Shown here one piece after another: positions 30,326 through 38,490 of a stretch of 64,000 nt of DNA. Each line of letters begins with the position of its first letter. Position 1 is the first letter of the stretch. The notes under the pieces are model-generated. The model was not told the DNA's origin. It was given only the letters and a program-made list of their open reading frames with translations, and made no database searches. The stretch comes from Microbacterium marinum (GTDB taxonomy: Bacteria > Actinomycetota > Actinomycetes > Actinomycetales > Microbacteriaceae): positions 1,612,001 through 1,676,000 of the forward strand of contig NZ_JACHMD010000001.1 of the NCBI RefSeq assembly GCF_014204835.1, read 5' to 3'. A program made the translations under genes and the position numbers.

Positions 30326-31621
30326 GTGACTAACGCGGACACCCCCCAGATGGCCACCGTCACCGTTGGTGACAAGACCGCGAATCTTCCGCTCATCGCC
30401 GGAAGCGAAGGGGTTCCGAGTGTCGACTTCGCGACGTTCACGAAGCAGACCGGCCACACCGCACTCGACTACGGCTTCGTCAACACCGCCTCGACCAAGT
30501 CCGCGGTCACCTACATCGACGGCGATCAGGGCATCCTGCGCTACCGCGGGTACCCCATCGAGCAGCTCGCGAAGCACAGCACGTACCTCGAAGTCGCCTG
30601 GCTGCTGATCTACGGCGAACTGCCCACCGCCGACGAGCTCGCGGGCTGGGACGAAAAGATCCGCCGCCACACGCTTCTGCACGAGGACCTGAAGCACTTC
30701 TTCTCGGCGCTGCCGCACACCGCCCACCCGATGTCGGTGCTCTCGGCGGCCACGGCTGCACTGTCGACGTACTACGAGGGCCAGAGCGACCCGCACAATC
30801 CCGAGCACGTCGAGCTCAACACGATCCGCATGCTCGCAAAGCTGCCGGTCATCGCGGCCTACGCGCACAAGAAGAGCATCGGGCAGGCGTTCCTGTACCC
30901 CGACAACTCGCTGAGCTTCGTTGACAACTTCCTGAAGCTCAACTTCGGCAATCACGCCGAGAAGTACGAGATCAACCCGGTGATGTCGCGAGCGCTCGAG
31001 CGACTGCTCATCCTGCACGAGGACCACGAGCAGAACGCGTCCACCTCGACGGTGCGTCTCGTCGGTTCCACCGGCGCGAACCAGTTCTCCTCGATCTCGG
31101 CGGGTATCAACGCCCTCTACGGCCCGCTCCACGGCGGCGCCAACGAGGCGGTCCTCGACATGCTGGCGCGCATCCGCGACTCCGGCGAGAGCGTCCAGCG
31201 GTTCGTCGAGCGTGTCAAGAACAAGGAAGACGGCGTGAAGCTCATGGGCTTCGGGCACCGGGTCTACAAGAATTACGACCCGCGCGCCAAGCTGGTGAAG
31301 GAGTCCGCGGACGAGGTCCTGCGTGAGCTCGGTGTCACCGACCCGCTGCTCGCCCTCGCCAACGAGCTCGAGGACATCGCCCTCAACGACGAGTACTTCA
31401 AGGAGCGGCGGCTCTACCCCAACGTCGACTTCTACACCGGTGTGATCTACAAGGCGATGGGCTTCCCCACGCGGATGTTCACGCCGCTGTTCGCGATCGG
31501 GCGTCTGCCCGGCTGGCTCGCGCACTGGCGAGAGATGCAGCAGGACCCGCAGACGAAGATCGGCCGCCCGCAGCAGCTGTACGTCGGCGCGACCGAGCGC
31601 GACTACCCGCTTCACGGCTGA
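30326..31621 (+). CDS. gltA: Citrate synthase (type II)
   Basis: A 431-aa TCA-cycle entry enzyme that joins oxaloacetate and acetyl-CoA. It is the long hexameric type, with an N-terminal beta region (TVTVGDKTANLPLIAGSEG), the substrate and catalytic segments GDQGILRYRGYPIEQLA, HEDHEQNASTSTVRLVGSTG, GPLHGGANEAVL with its catalytic His, MGFGHRVYKNYDPRA with the second His, and a C-terminal Asp in PNVDFYTGVIYKAMGFP. The GTG start has AAGGAGG 6 nt ahead. It lies among lysine-pathway genes on the same strand, with its own promoter. Confidence 0.97.
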   Translation: MTNADTPQMATVTVGDKTANLPLIAGSEGVPSVDFATFTKQTGHTALDYGFVNTASTKSAVTYIDGDQGILRYRGYPIEQLAKHSTYLEVAWLLIYGELPTADELAGWDEKIRRHTLLHEDLKHFFSALPHTAHPMSVLSAATAALSTYYEGQSDPHNPEHVELNTIRMLAKLPVIAAYAHKKSIGQAFLYPDNSLSFVDNFLKLNFGNHAEKYEINPVMSRALERLLILHEDHEQNASTSTVRLVGSTGANQFSSISAGINALYGPLHGGANEAVLDMLARIRDSGESVQRFVERVKNKEDGVKLMGFGHRVYKNYDPRAKLVKESADEVLRELGVTDPLLALANELEDIALNDEYFKERRLYPNVDFYTGVIYKAMGFPTRMFTPLFAIGRLPGWLAHWREMQQDPQTKIGRPQQLYVGATERDYPLHG

Positions 31622-31656
31622 TCGCGCGCTGACCCCCGCGGTCGGGCGACGCGCGC

Positions 31657-31662
31657 TACAGT
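31657..31662 (+). promoter_or_regulatory. -10 box TACAGT, leaderless promoter of the SHOCT gene
   Basis: TACAGT ends 6 nt before the ATG at 31669. Confidence 0.5.
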
Positions 31663-31668
31663 GTCGCC

Positions 31669-32076
31669 ATGACGATGCTCTGGGGGGAGTTCATCCCGAC
31701 CGACGAGATCCCGTTCGATGACACCGGGGTCGGACCGTTCTACGACAACGGCATGGCCGCCGCGCAGAACGGCTTCGGCGCCCTGCTCGGGCTGGTCGTG
31801 GTGGTGGCGATCGCCGGCGTGATCTTCTCCGCGGTGGTGGGGATGCGCAAGTACCGCGTCCTGAAGGACGCCGGCGTCGATCCCCTGACGGTGGATGCCG
31901 CGATCGCCGCAAAGGTGCTCCGCAGCGACGTCCTCGCACCCGCGACACCGACGGTCACGCCGACGCCGGAGAAGACGCTGGAGGAGCGGCTCGCAGAGCT
32001 CGACGACCTCCATGCCCGCGGCGTCATCTCCGACGACGAGCACCGCGACGCGCGCAGCGCCGCCCTGCGGGGCTGA
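31669..32076 (+). CDS. Small membrane protein with C-terminal SHOCT domain
   Basis: A 135-aa protein with an acidic N-terminal stretch, one TM helix (FGALLGLVVVVAIAGVIFSAVV, about residues 36-57), a Thr/Pro linker and a C-terminal SHOCT motif (LEERLAELDDLHARGVISDDE, then HRDARSAAL). SHOCT modules are short helical C-terminal tails thought to mediate oligomerisation, often on membrane-anchored proteins. Function is unknown. It sits alone between gltA and the convergent dapD, with 29 bp between the stops. Confidence 0.75.
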   Translation: MTMLWGEFIPTDEIPFDDTGVGPFYDNGMAAAQNGFGALLGLVVVVAIAGVIFSAVVGMRKYRVLKDAGVDPLTVDAAIAAKVLRSDVLAPATPTVTPTPEKTLEERLAELDDLHARGVISDDEHRDARSAALRG

Positions 32077-32105
32077 GTCGACGCGACGGGATCAGCGCGT
32101 CGGAC

Positions 32106-33050
32106 TCAGGCGTGGAGCTCCGCGTTGAGCGTCACGCCGACACCGTCGCGCCGGACCGCTTCGACGGCGCCCGACAGCGAATTGCGCCGGAAGAGGATGC
32201 CGTTCTGGCCCGAGAGCTGGGCGCCCTTCACGACCGGTCGTGAGCCGTCGTGGAGCGGCGCCTCCGCCGAGAGGACGATCTTCGTGCCGGCGGTGACGTA
32301 CAGTCCCGCTTCCACGATGCAGTCGTCCCCGAGCGAGATGCCGATGCCCGCGTTCGCGCCGAGGAGGGTGCGGGCGCCGATGGAAACCCGGTGCGTGCCG
32401 CCGCCGGAGAGCGTTCCCATGATGGATGCTCCGCCGCCGATGTCGCTGCCGTCCCCGACCACCACGCCCTGCGAGATGCGTCCTTCGACCATCGAGGCGC
32501 CCAGCGTCCCGGCGTTGAAGTTCACGAAGCCCTCGTGCATCACCGTCGTGCCGGGGGCGAGGTGTGCGCCGAGGCGGACACGTGAGGCATCGGCGATCCG
32601 GACGCCGGCGGGCGTCACGTAATCGGTGAGGCGCGGGAACTTATCCACTCCCTGCACCTGGATGCCGGCGCGCTGCAGCGACGGTCGGAGCCGCTCGAGG
32701 TCGTCGGGGTGCACGGGGCCTGCGTTGGTCCAGGCGACGTTGGGGAGGTGTCCGAAGATGCCGGTGAGATCGAGTTCGTTGGGGGCGACCAGACGGTGCG
32801 AGAGGGCATGCAGACGCAGGTAGGCGTCTGAGGTGCTCGCGGGCGCGGCGTCGAGATCGATGTCGACGACGACGACCTCGAGGGTCACGTCCCGGCGCTC
32901 GTCGGCTCCGGCCGCGGCATCCAGCACGGCGGTGTCGGGGGCTGCCGGCGCAGCCCCGAGGGCGGGAGCCGGGAACCAGGTGTCCAGCACCGTCCCGTTC
33001 GAGCTCCGCGTCGCCAGTCCAATACCCCACACATGCCGCAAGTCACTCAC
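32106..33050 (-). CDS. dapD: 2,3,4,5-tetrahydropyridine-2,6-dicarboxylate N-succinyltransferase (actinobacterial type)
   Basis: A 314-aa trimeric enzyme of the left-handed beta-helix fold that succinylates tetrahydrodipicolinate in the DAP/lysine pathway. The N-terminal domain includes [20 protein letters not shown] and VDIDLD. The hexapeptide helix follows from about residue 160 ([20 protein letters not shown], then [46 protein letters not shown]). It matches M. tuberculosis DapD in length and motifs. I chose the GTG at 33050 because a TACGCT -10 box ends 6 nt before it, giving a leaderless mRNA; a TTG at 33041 with GGAGGA at 9-nt spacing is the alternative. It is divergent from dapE. Confidence 0.93.
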   Translation of the reverse strand: MSDLRHVWGIGLATRSSNGTVLDTWFPAPALGAAPAAPDTAVLDAAAGADERRDVTLEVVVVDIDLDAAPASTSDAYLRLHALSHRLVAPNELDLTGIFGHLPNVAWTNAGPVHPDDLERLRPSLQRAGIQVQGVDKFPRLTDYVTPAGVRIADASRVRLGAHLAPGTTVMHEGFVNFNAGTLGASMVEGRISQGVVVGDGSDIGGGASIMGTLSGGGTHRVSIGARTLLGANAGIGISLGDDCIVEAGLYVTAGTKIVLSAEAPLHDGSRPVVKGAQLSGQNGILFRRNSLSGAVEAVRRDGVGVTLNAELHA

Positions 33051-33056
33051 TCCTCC

Positions 33057-33062
33057 AGCGTA
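33057..33062 (-). promoter_or_regulatory. -10 box TACGCT (minus strand), leaderless promoter of dapD
   Basis: Read on the minus strand, TACGCT ends 6 nt before the GTG at 33050. It supports that start over the downstream TTG. Confidence 0.5.
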
Positions 33063-33112
33063 TCGGGCGCGCTCGGGTGCGCCGTCGCGGGAGGCGCTCT
33101 GATCGCCGTCGA

Positions 33113-33118
33113 TAGACT
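33113..33118 (+). promoter_or_regulatory. -10 box TAGACT, leaderless promoter of dapE
   Basis: TAGACT ends 7 nt before the dapE ATG (33126). With the dapD box 50 bp away on the other strand, it forms a compact divergent promoter pair. Confidence 0.5.
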
Positions 33119-33125
33119 GGGCGCC

Positions 33126-34205
33126 ATGCCCACCACGCTCGATCTCCGCGCGTCCTCCGTCGATCTGACCCGCGCTCTCTGCGACGTCCCGAGCGTGTCG
33201 GGCGATGAGACGCCCCTCGCCGACGCCATCTTCGCGGCGCTGGAGGGGCTGGACCACCTCGACGTGTACCGCGACGGCGACACGATCGTCGCGCGGACCG
33301 CTCTCGGTCGTGCGCAGCGCGTCGCGATAGCCGGTCACATCGACACCGTGCCCATCAACGGCAACGTTCCCACCCGCGACATCGAGATCGATGGCCAGCC
33401 GTACCTCTGGGGGCGGGGAACGGTCGACATGAAGGCTGGCGTCGCCGTTCAGCTGAAACTCGCGGCCGAGCTCACCGACCCCCGCGTCGACCTCACCTGG
33501 ATGTGGTACGACCACGAGGAAGTCGCTGCCGAACTCAACGGGCTCACGCGGCTCGCGGCATCCCGTCCCGATCTGTTCGCCGCCGACTTCGCGATCCTCG
33601 GCGAACCCTCCAACGGGCAGGTCGAAGGGGGATGCAACGGCAACCTCCGCGCCATCGTCCGCACCTCCGGAGTACGCGCACACAGTGCGCGTGCGTGGAT
33701 CGGCGAGAACGCGATCCACAAAGCCGCCCCCATCCTCGCCCGGCTGGCCGAGTATCGACCCCGGGAGGTCTCGGTCGAGGGTCTGGTCTACCGCGAAGGT
33801 CTGAATGCGGTGCGGATCGGCGGCGGAATCGCCGGCAACGTCATCCCCGACGCCTGCGAGGTGGAAGTCAACTACCGCTTCGCGCCCAACAAGGACGGCG
33901 CAGCCGCCGAGGCGCACGTCAGGGACGTCCTCGCAGGGTTCGAGGTGGAGATCGTCGACCTCGCCGAGGGCGCGCGGCCCGGCCTCGATGCGCCGCTCGC
34001 GCAGGAGTTCGTCGCCGCTGTCGGCGCCGTGCCGCAGCCGAAGTACGGCTGGACCGACGTCGCACGGTTCTCGGCGATGGGCGTGCCGGCCGTCAACTAC
34101 GGCCCGGGTGATCCGCACCTCGCGCACCACGACGAGGAGCGCGTGCCGCTCGCTCAGATCGAGGATGTGGAGCGGGGTCTGCGGGCATGGCTCACCGGCG
34201 CCTGA
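33126..34205 (+). CDS. dapE: Succinyl-diaminopimelate desuccinylase
   Basis: A 359-aa di-zinc M20 hydrolase releasing LL-DAP from N-succinyl-LL-DAP. Metal ligands and catalytic residues are visible in [45 protein letters not shown] and the final [10 protein letters not shown]. The dimerisation lid segment ([20 protein letters not shown]) lies in the middle. The ATG at 33126 gives the standard N-terminus ([20 protein letters not shown]). It overlaps the following mannosyltransferase-like gene by 19 nt. With dapC and dapD nearby, this window holds three steps of the succinylase branch. Confidence 0.95.
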   Translation: MPTTLDLRASSVDLTRALCDVPSVSGDETPLADAIFAALEGLDHLDVYRDGDTIVARTALGRAQRVAIAGHIDTVPINGNVPTRDIEIDGQPYLWGRGTVDMKAGVAVQLKLAAELTDPRVDLTWMWYDHEEVAAELNGLTRLAASRPDLFAADFAILGEPSNGQVEGGCNGNLRAIVRTSGVRAHSARAWIGENAIHKAAPILARLAEYRPREVSVEGLVYREGLNAVRIGGGIAGNVIPDACEVEVNYRFAPNKDGAAAEAHVRDVLAGFEVEIVDLAEGARPGLDAPLAQEFVAAVGAVPQPKYGWTDVARFSAMGVPAVNYGPGDPHLAHHDEERVPLAQIEDVERGLRAWLTGA

Positions 34206-35386
34206 CCTCGCCCGCGGTATCGGCGGGGCTCGTCGCCCTCATCTATCTCCTCGCCCGTAGCCTGACCACCCTCTTCTTCTGGTTCGCGGCAGAACTCTCC
34301 GGGCCGAACTCCCGCTTCGGTGCCGACGCCACCGTCGGCTCCCTCGCCATGGGGTGGGACAGTCAGTGGTACTGGCTGATCGCGGCATCCGGATACCCGA
34401 CCGAGCTCCCACTGTCGGAGTCGGGCCAGGTGGCCGAGAACGCATGGGCGTTCATGCCGGTGTACCCGACGTTGTCGCAGGCCCTGGGTGCACTCCTGGG
34501 CGGGTACCCGGCGGCCGCGATCACCGTGTCGCTCGTGGCCGGATACCTCGCCGCCCTCACGCTGTTCCACCTGCTCCGGCCACGCATCGGTGCAGGAGCC
34601 TCCCTCTGGGCGGTGGCGTTCTTCGCGAACGGACCGCTCGCGGCGCTCTTCCAGATGGGTTACGCGGAGTCGCTCTTCCTCCTCTGGCTGCTCCTCGCAC
34701 TGTGGGCGCTCACCCGTCGCTCGTTCGGCTGGCTCTACGTCCTCGTTCCGCTGATGGGCTACACCAGGCCGGGCGTCCTGGCCTTCGCGCTGCTGCTCGG
34801 CCTCTACGGGATCGCACGATGGTTCGGGCGGTCCGGCGACCCGCTGCCGCGGCGGCAGATCATCCACATCGTCGCGCTCGGCGCGCTCGCGACCGTCGTC
34901 GGATTCTCGTGGCAGGTGATCGCGGGCGTCGTGACGGGCGACCCGTCCGCCTATCTCGAGACAGAGCTCGCGTGGCGGCGCAGCTGGGTCGGCGAGGAGG
35001 AGGGCTTCGTACCGTTCGGGGGCTTCGTGACCGCGGCCGGGATGTGGTTCGGGCTGTGGGGACTTCCCGAGGTCCTCGGGTACCTCTGCCTGGGCGCCCT
35101 CGTGGCGGGAGCGGCCGCGGCACTCCTCTGGTCGCGCCGCGTACGGCTCCAGGGCATGGAGATCCGGCTGTGGGCAGCCAGCTACCTCGTCTACCTCCTC
35201 GCGGTGTTCTTCCCGCAGTCGAGCGTCTTCCGTCTTCTCCTTCCGCTCACCCCGATGGTCGGCGCGTTCGCCGCGCCGCGGTCACGATGGTGGCGGTTCG
35301 GTGTCCTCGCCGCCTGCCTCCTCGGCCAGTGGTGGTGGATCCACGAGATGCTCGCCCTCGGCGACACCTACTTCCGCATCCCGTGA
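34187..35386 (+). CDS. PIG-V-like GT-C mannosyltransferase, integral membrane
   Basis: A 399-aa polytopic membrane protein with about nine TM helices. The first extracytoplasmic loop has [20 protein letters not shown], the WD...Y..IA..GYP pattern of PIG-V/GT76-like mannosyltransferases whose Asp is the presumed catalytic base. Other conserved pieces are [22 protein letters not shown] and GYTRPGV. It probably uses a polyprenyl-phosphate sugar donor to glycosylate a lipid or envelope acceptor; the acceptor is unknown. It overlaps dapE by 19 nt, so it is probably co-transcribed, though I see no functional link. Confidence 0.8.
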   Translation: MAHRRLTSPAVSAGLVALIYLLARSLTTLFFWFAAELSGPNSRFGADATVGSLAMGWDSQWYWLIAASGYPTELPLSESGQVAENAWAFMPVYPTLSQALGALLGGYPAAAITVSLVAGYLAALTLFHLLRPRIGAGASLWAVAFFANGPLAALFQMGYAESLFLLWLLLALWALTRRSFGWLYVLVPLMGYTRPGVLAFALLLGLYGIARWFGRSGDPLPRRQIIHIVALGALATVVGFSWQVIAGVVTGDPSAYLETELAWRRSWVGEEEGFVPFGGFVTAAGMWFGLWGLPEVLGYLCLGALVAGAAAALLWSRRVRLQGMEIRLWAASYLVYLLAVFFPQSSVFRLLLPLTPMVGAFAAPRSRWWRFGVLAACLLGQWWWIHEMLALGDTYFRIP

Positions 35387-35439
35387 CGGGGGATGTCGGC
35401 GACCGCTTTCCCTGCGCCGAACCGGTTCAGCCCACCCGG

Positions 35440-35445
35440 TAGACT
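35440..35445 (+). promoter_or_regulatory. Putative -10 box of the DUF3117 gene
   Basis: TAGACT lies 35 bp before the DUF3117 start, giving a short leader that contains the AAAGGGAG Shine-Dalgarno. No convincing -35. Confidence 0.35.
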
Positions 35446-35480
35446 TATCCGGTAGGCCGAAGACGAAAGGGAGCCCCACA

Positions 35481-35654
35481 ATGGCAGCCATGAAGCCGCG
35501 CACCGGAGACGGACCTATGGAAGCCGTCAAGGAGGGCCGCCTCATCATCGTGCGTGTCCCGCTCGAGGGGGGTGGACGCCTGGTCGTGTCCGTCAACGAC
35601 GATGAGGCGAAGGAACTCCACAGCGTCCTGGCGGGAGTCGTCGGCGCAGCCTGA
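35481..35654 (+). CDS. DUF3117 family small protein
   Basis: A 57-aa protein, AAMKPRTGDGPMEAVKEGR followed by IIVRVPLEGGGRLVVSVND and DEAKELHSVL, a near-invariant actinobacterial family (Rv1211 type). It is basic at the start and predicted as a small beta-hairpin followed by a helix. No molecular function is established that I know of. The ATG at 35481 follows AAAGGGAG at 8 nt. It is transcribed alone and ends at a strong hairpin shared with the convergent methyltransferase gene. Confidence 0.92.
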   Translation: MAAMKPRTGDGPMEAVKEGRLIIVRVPLEGGGRLVVSVNDDEAKELHSVLAGVVGAA

Positions 35655-35668
35655 CGTCACCACCACAC

Positions 35669-35700
35669 ACGAACGGCCGGTCGGGGGACCGGCCGTTCGT
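35669..35700. terminator. Bidirectional terminator between DUF3117 and O-methyltransferase genes
   Basis: ACGAACGGCCGGT (35669-35681) and ACCGGCCGTTCGT (35688-35700) form a perfect 13-bp stem with a 6-nt loop, between the stops of two convergent genes. It should terminate transcription from both sides. Confidence 0.85.
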
Positions 35701-35714
35701 CGTTTCTCGACGCG

Positions 35715-36353
35715 TCAGGCGTCGGGGGCGACCGTCGTCAGCTGCAGGAGTCCCTCGCCGACGATGGAGAGCGCGCCGAGGACTGCAGGCGAGGACTGCG
35801 TCTCCTGGATGAGTGAACGGTAGGCCGTCTCGAGCGGACCGCGACGCACCGGGTCGGCCACGGCACCGCCGGCGAGCACGCGGGGGACGAGGACCGTCCC
35901 GCCCGAGCGGACCAGACGCAGGCCGTGCTCCACGTATTCGATCACGCCCTCGGGATCGGCATCGACCAGCACGATGTCGTAGGAGGCCTCGTTCATGCGG
36001 GGGAGGACGTCCGCCGCCCGCCCGGTGATGAACCGTGCCCGTGCCGCGGGGATCTTCGCGTCGGCGAACGCGGAGCGGGCGACGGCGAGGTGCTCCGGCT
36101 CCTTGTCGATCGTGGTGAGGGTCGCCCGGGGCGAGCCGCGCAGCAGCCAGAGGCCCGAGACGCCGCCGCCGGTGCCGATCTCGACGATGTTGAGGGCGCG
36201 ACTGGCCGCCGCGATGACCGCGCACTGCGCGCCGACGGCTGCGCTCAACGGGTCGGCGCCGATCTCCAGCGCGTGGGCACGCGCCCGCGCGATCGTGTCG
36301 GGCTCGACGATCGCCTCGTCGGCATACCTGCGGGTGGCATCGTATTCGGCCAT
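35715..36353 (-). CDS. O-methyltransferase family 3 (Rv1220c-like)
   Basis: A 212-aa SAM-dependent catechol-O-methyltransferase-like protein. Motif I is IVEIGTGGGVSGLWLL, the acidic post-II residue is in TIDKEPEH, and VLVDADPEGVIEYV carries the metal-site Asp typical of class I cation-dependent enzymes. The N-terminal helical segment ARAHALEIGADPLSAAVGAQ is typical of the group. The acceptor is unknown. The gene is divergent from tatB with a 73-bp gap; in mycobacteria sigE, rseA and htrA lie in this gap. A GGAGG Shine-Dalgarno precedes the ATG, and a TAGGCT box on the minus strand (36372-36377) is a likely -10. Confidence 0.88.
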   Translation of the reverse strand: MAEYDATRRYADEAIVEPDTIARARAHALEIGADPLSAAVGAQCAVIAAASRALNIVEIGTGGGVSGLWLLRGSPRATLTTIDKEPEHLAVARSAFADAKIPAARARFITGRAADVLPRMNEASYDIVLVDADPEGVIEYVEHGLRLVRSGGTVLVPRVLAGGAVADPVRRGPLETAYRSLIQETQSSPAVLGALSIVGEGLLQLTTVAPDA

Positions 36354-36413
36354 GGTGGGACCTCCGTGTTCAGCCTAGGCGGCGTCACGCAGCGGACGCC
36401 TCAGGCGCACGGG

Positions 36414-36419
36414 TAACCT
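36414..36419 (+). promoter_or_regulatory. -10 box TAACCT, leaderless promoter of tatB
   Basis: TAACCT ends 7 nt before the tatB ATG (36427). Confidence 0.45.
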
Positions 36420-36426
36420 GGAAGGC

Positions 36427-36825
36427 ATGTCGAACGGGCTCGATCTGGAGAAGATCCTCCTCATCGCGCTCATCGCCGCCGTCCTGCTGGGGCCGGAGCG
36501 GCTGCCCGGGTACGCGGCATCCCTCGGCCGGTTCGCCCGGCGTCTGCGGGAATGGCTCGACGGGGCCCGCACCCGGGTCAAGGAGGAAATGGGTCCCGAC
36601 TTCGACGAGATCGAGTGGCGCAAGCTCGATCCGCGACAGTACGACCCGCGGCGCATCATCCGCGAGGCGCTCATCGAGGAGCCGTCCGTCCGGCCGGTGA
36701 CTGCTGCGACGGCGACCGAGGCGGCCACGGCGACCGAGGCGGCCACGGCGGTGGTCGCCGAGGCAACGGATGCCGGGCCTCGCTCCCGCTCCGCGGCGAC
36801 GCCGTACGACACCGAAGCGACCTGA
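36427..36825 (+). CDS. tatB: Twin-arginine translocase subunit TatB
   Basis: A 132-aa protein with a short N-terminal TM helix (LEKILLIALIAAVLLGPERL) ending in the GPERLP hinge, followed by an amphipathic helix (YAASLGRFARRLREWLDGAR) and a long acidic helix. This is the TatA/B architecture. GP-E-R-L-P and the length point to TatB over TatA. The C-terminal tail has a tandem duplication (TEAATATEAATA) encoded by an 18-bp direct repeat. TatB receives folded Tat precursors with TatC; tatA and tatC are not in this window. The gene is adjacent to an Mrp ATPase gene in convergent orientation. Confidence 0.9.
   Translation: MSNGLDLEKILLIALIAAVLLGPERLPGYAASLGRFARRLREWLDGARTRVKEEMGPDFDEIEWRKLDPRQYDPRRIIREALIEEPSVRPVTAATATEAATATEAATAVVAEATDAGPRSRSAATPYDTEAT
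36712..36747 (+). repeat. 18-bp tandem duplication inside tatB
   Basis: The 18-mer GCGACCGAGGCGGCCACG occurs twice without a gap (36712-36729 and 36730-36747), encoding ATEAAT twice in the disordered C-terminal tail. A third, diverged unit follows. The unit length keeps the frame, so copy number could vary between strains. Confidence 0.9.
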
Positions 36826-36835
36826 TCCGGCTGCG

Positions 36836-37963
36836 TCAGCTCGGTCGCACGGGAAGGGACCTGCCGGCGAGCGAGCGGCGCTGACCCATGAGCGCGGCAC
36901 CCACCGCATCGATGGCGACCGCCGCGGCATCCGTGGGAGCGCCCACGACGACCGGCGTGCCGGCGTCGCCGCCGGCACGGAGCGCCGGGCTGAGCGGGAC
37001 GGAGCCGAGCAGGGGCACGTCGGTGTCGCCGTCGGAGAGCATGCGCGCGACCGCCTCGCCGCCGCCGCTGCCGAACAGATCGAGGACCGTCCCGTCGGGG
37101 AGGGTCAGCGGCGCCATGTTCTCCACAACGCCGACCACGCGCTGGCCCGTCTGCCTCGCGACGAGACCGCTCCGCACCGCGACGTCGGCGGCGGCCTCCT
37201 GCGGCGTCGTCACCACGAGGACGTCGGCGTGCGGGAGCAGCTGGCCGACCGAGATCGCGACGTCGCCGGTGCCGGGCGGCATGTCGATGAGGAGCACATC
37301 CAGATCTCCGAAGTGGACGTCGGTGAGGAACTGCTGCACGGTGCGGTGCAGCATCGGTCCGCGCCACGCCACCGCCGGAGGGGCATCCGGGGGGAGGAAC
37401 ATCCCGATGGAGATGGTCTTCACCCCGAAGGCCACTGGCGGAAGCATCAGCTCGTCGATCCGGGTGGGCTGCGGCGGTCTGCCGTCGGCGTCGACGAGGC
37501 CGAGCAGGCCCGGGATAGAGAACCCGTGCACATCTGCGTCGATGAGGCCCACGGCGAGGCCTCGGCCCGCGAGACTCACGGCGAGGTTGGCGGTCAGGGT
37601 CGATTTCCCGACGCCGCCCTTCCCGCTCGTCACCGCGATCACGCGGGTCAGCGAGTCCGCGGTGAACGGCATCTGCCGGGGTCCGCGGATCCGTTCGACG
37701 AGGGCCGCCCGCTCCGACGGCGTCATGACCCCGACCGAGACGGTGACGTGATCGATGCCCGGGACGGATGCCGCCGCGCCCCGCACATCGCGTTCGATCC
37801 GATCCGCGGCGGGACACCCGACGATCGTCAGGGCGATCTCGACCGTCGCGGCGCCTCCGTCGACGGTGATCCCGCGGACCATGTCGAGGTCGCCGATGGG
37901 GCGGCGCAGCTCCGGATCGGTGACAGCCGCGACCGCCCGGCGGACGTCGTCGACGTCGGTCAC
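36836..37963 (-). CDS. mrp: Mrp/ApbC family iron-sulfur cluster carrier ATPase
   Basis: A 375-aa protein with an N-terminal MIP18/DUF59 domain (about 1-80: DVRRAVAAVTDPELRRPIGD, with a Cys in TIVGCPAADRI) and a C-terminal P-loop domain with the deviant Walker A SGKGGVGKST (113-122), DADVHGFSIPGLLG and DMPPGTGDV. Members bind and transfer Fe-S clusters. The classic CxxC of many Mrp proteins is not visible in the C-terminal half, as I read it, so cluster binding may rely on other ligands. The GTG start at 37963 overlaps the DUF1003 gene's stop. It is third in the order MgtE/CBS, DUF1003, mrp on the minus strand. Confidence 0.92.
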   Translation of the reverse strand: MTDVDDVRRAVAAVTDPELRRPIGDLDMVRGITVDGGAATVEIALTIVGCPAADRIERDVRGAAASVPGIDHVTVSVGVMTPSERAALVERIRGPRQMPFTADSLTRVIAVTSGKGGVGKSTLTANLAVSLAGRGLAVGLIDADVHGFSIPGLLGLVDADGRPPQPTRIDELMLPPVAFGVKTISIGMFLPPDAPPAVAWRGPMLHRTVQQFLTDVHFGDLDVLLIDMPPGTGDVAISVGQLLPHADVLVVTTPQEAAADVAVRSGLVARQTGQRVVGVVENMAPLTLPDGTVLDLFGSGGGEAVARMLSDGDTDVPLLGSVPLSPALRAGGDAGTPVVVGAPTDAAAVAIDAVGAALMGQRRSLAGRSLPVRPS

Positions 37964-38490
37964 GGCCGTTCGTCCGACGACGTCGGGTCGCGCTCGTCCC
38001 ACTCCTTCAGGAGCGCGCGCAGCTCCTGTCGCAGCACGTCGCGGGTGACCGTCTCGCTCTGCATGTCGGTCAGCGCCATGCGCAGCGCCACGACCTCGCG
38101 GGCGAGGTACTCGGTGTCGGCGAGGTTGCGCTCCGCCCGCTGGCGGTCCTGTTCGATCTGCACGCGGTCGCGGTCGTCCTGCCGGTTCTGCGCAAGCAGG
38201 ATCAGCGGCGCGGCGTACGACGCCTGCAGGGAGAGCATGAGTGTCAGGGCCGTGAACCCGAGCGCCGCGTCGTCGAAGCGGAGGCTGCCGGGCGCGACGG
38301 TGTTCCAGACGATCCAGGCCACGCAGAACAGCGTGAGGATGAGCAAGAACGCCGGGGTGCCCATGGCGCGGGCGATCCACTCCGTGAAGCGGCCGAACCG
38401 GTCGCGGGACGGCTGCGGCGTACGCACGAGCACGCCGGTGCGACGGCCGCGCGGCGCCTCGAACCCCGACTTCGGGGCGCGCGCCATCAT
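37960..38490 (-). CDS. DUF1003 membrane protein
   Basis: A 176-aa protein with a basic N-terminus, two TM helices (GTPAFLLILTLFCVAWIVWN; AALGFTALTLMLSLQASYAA, then APLILLAQNRQDDRDR) and a C-terminal coiled-coil (about 105-165). The QASYAAPLILLAQNRQ stretch is diagnostic of DUF1003. Function is unknown; the link with an MgtE-N/CBS protein suggests Mg or divalent ion homeostasis (inference). It starts with tandem ATGs, the first in ATGA overlap with the upstream gene, and overlaps mrp by 4 nt. Confidence 0.9.
   Translation of the reverse strand: MMARAPKSGFEAPRGRRTGVLVRTPQPSRDRFGRFTEWIARAMGTPAFLLILTLFCVAWIVWNTVAPGSLRFDDAALGFTALTLMLSLQASYAAPLILLAQNRQDDRDRVQIEQDRQRAERNLADTEYLAREVVALRMALTDMQSETVTRDVLRQELRALLKEWDERDPTSSDERP

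Noticed and set aside
35387..35480. Tandem CCGGTAG words as a possible operator before DUF3117
   Set aside because: Two short copies of CCGGTAG with one spacer are too little evidence for an operator; one merely overlaps the likely -10.
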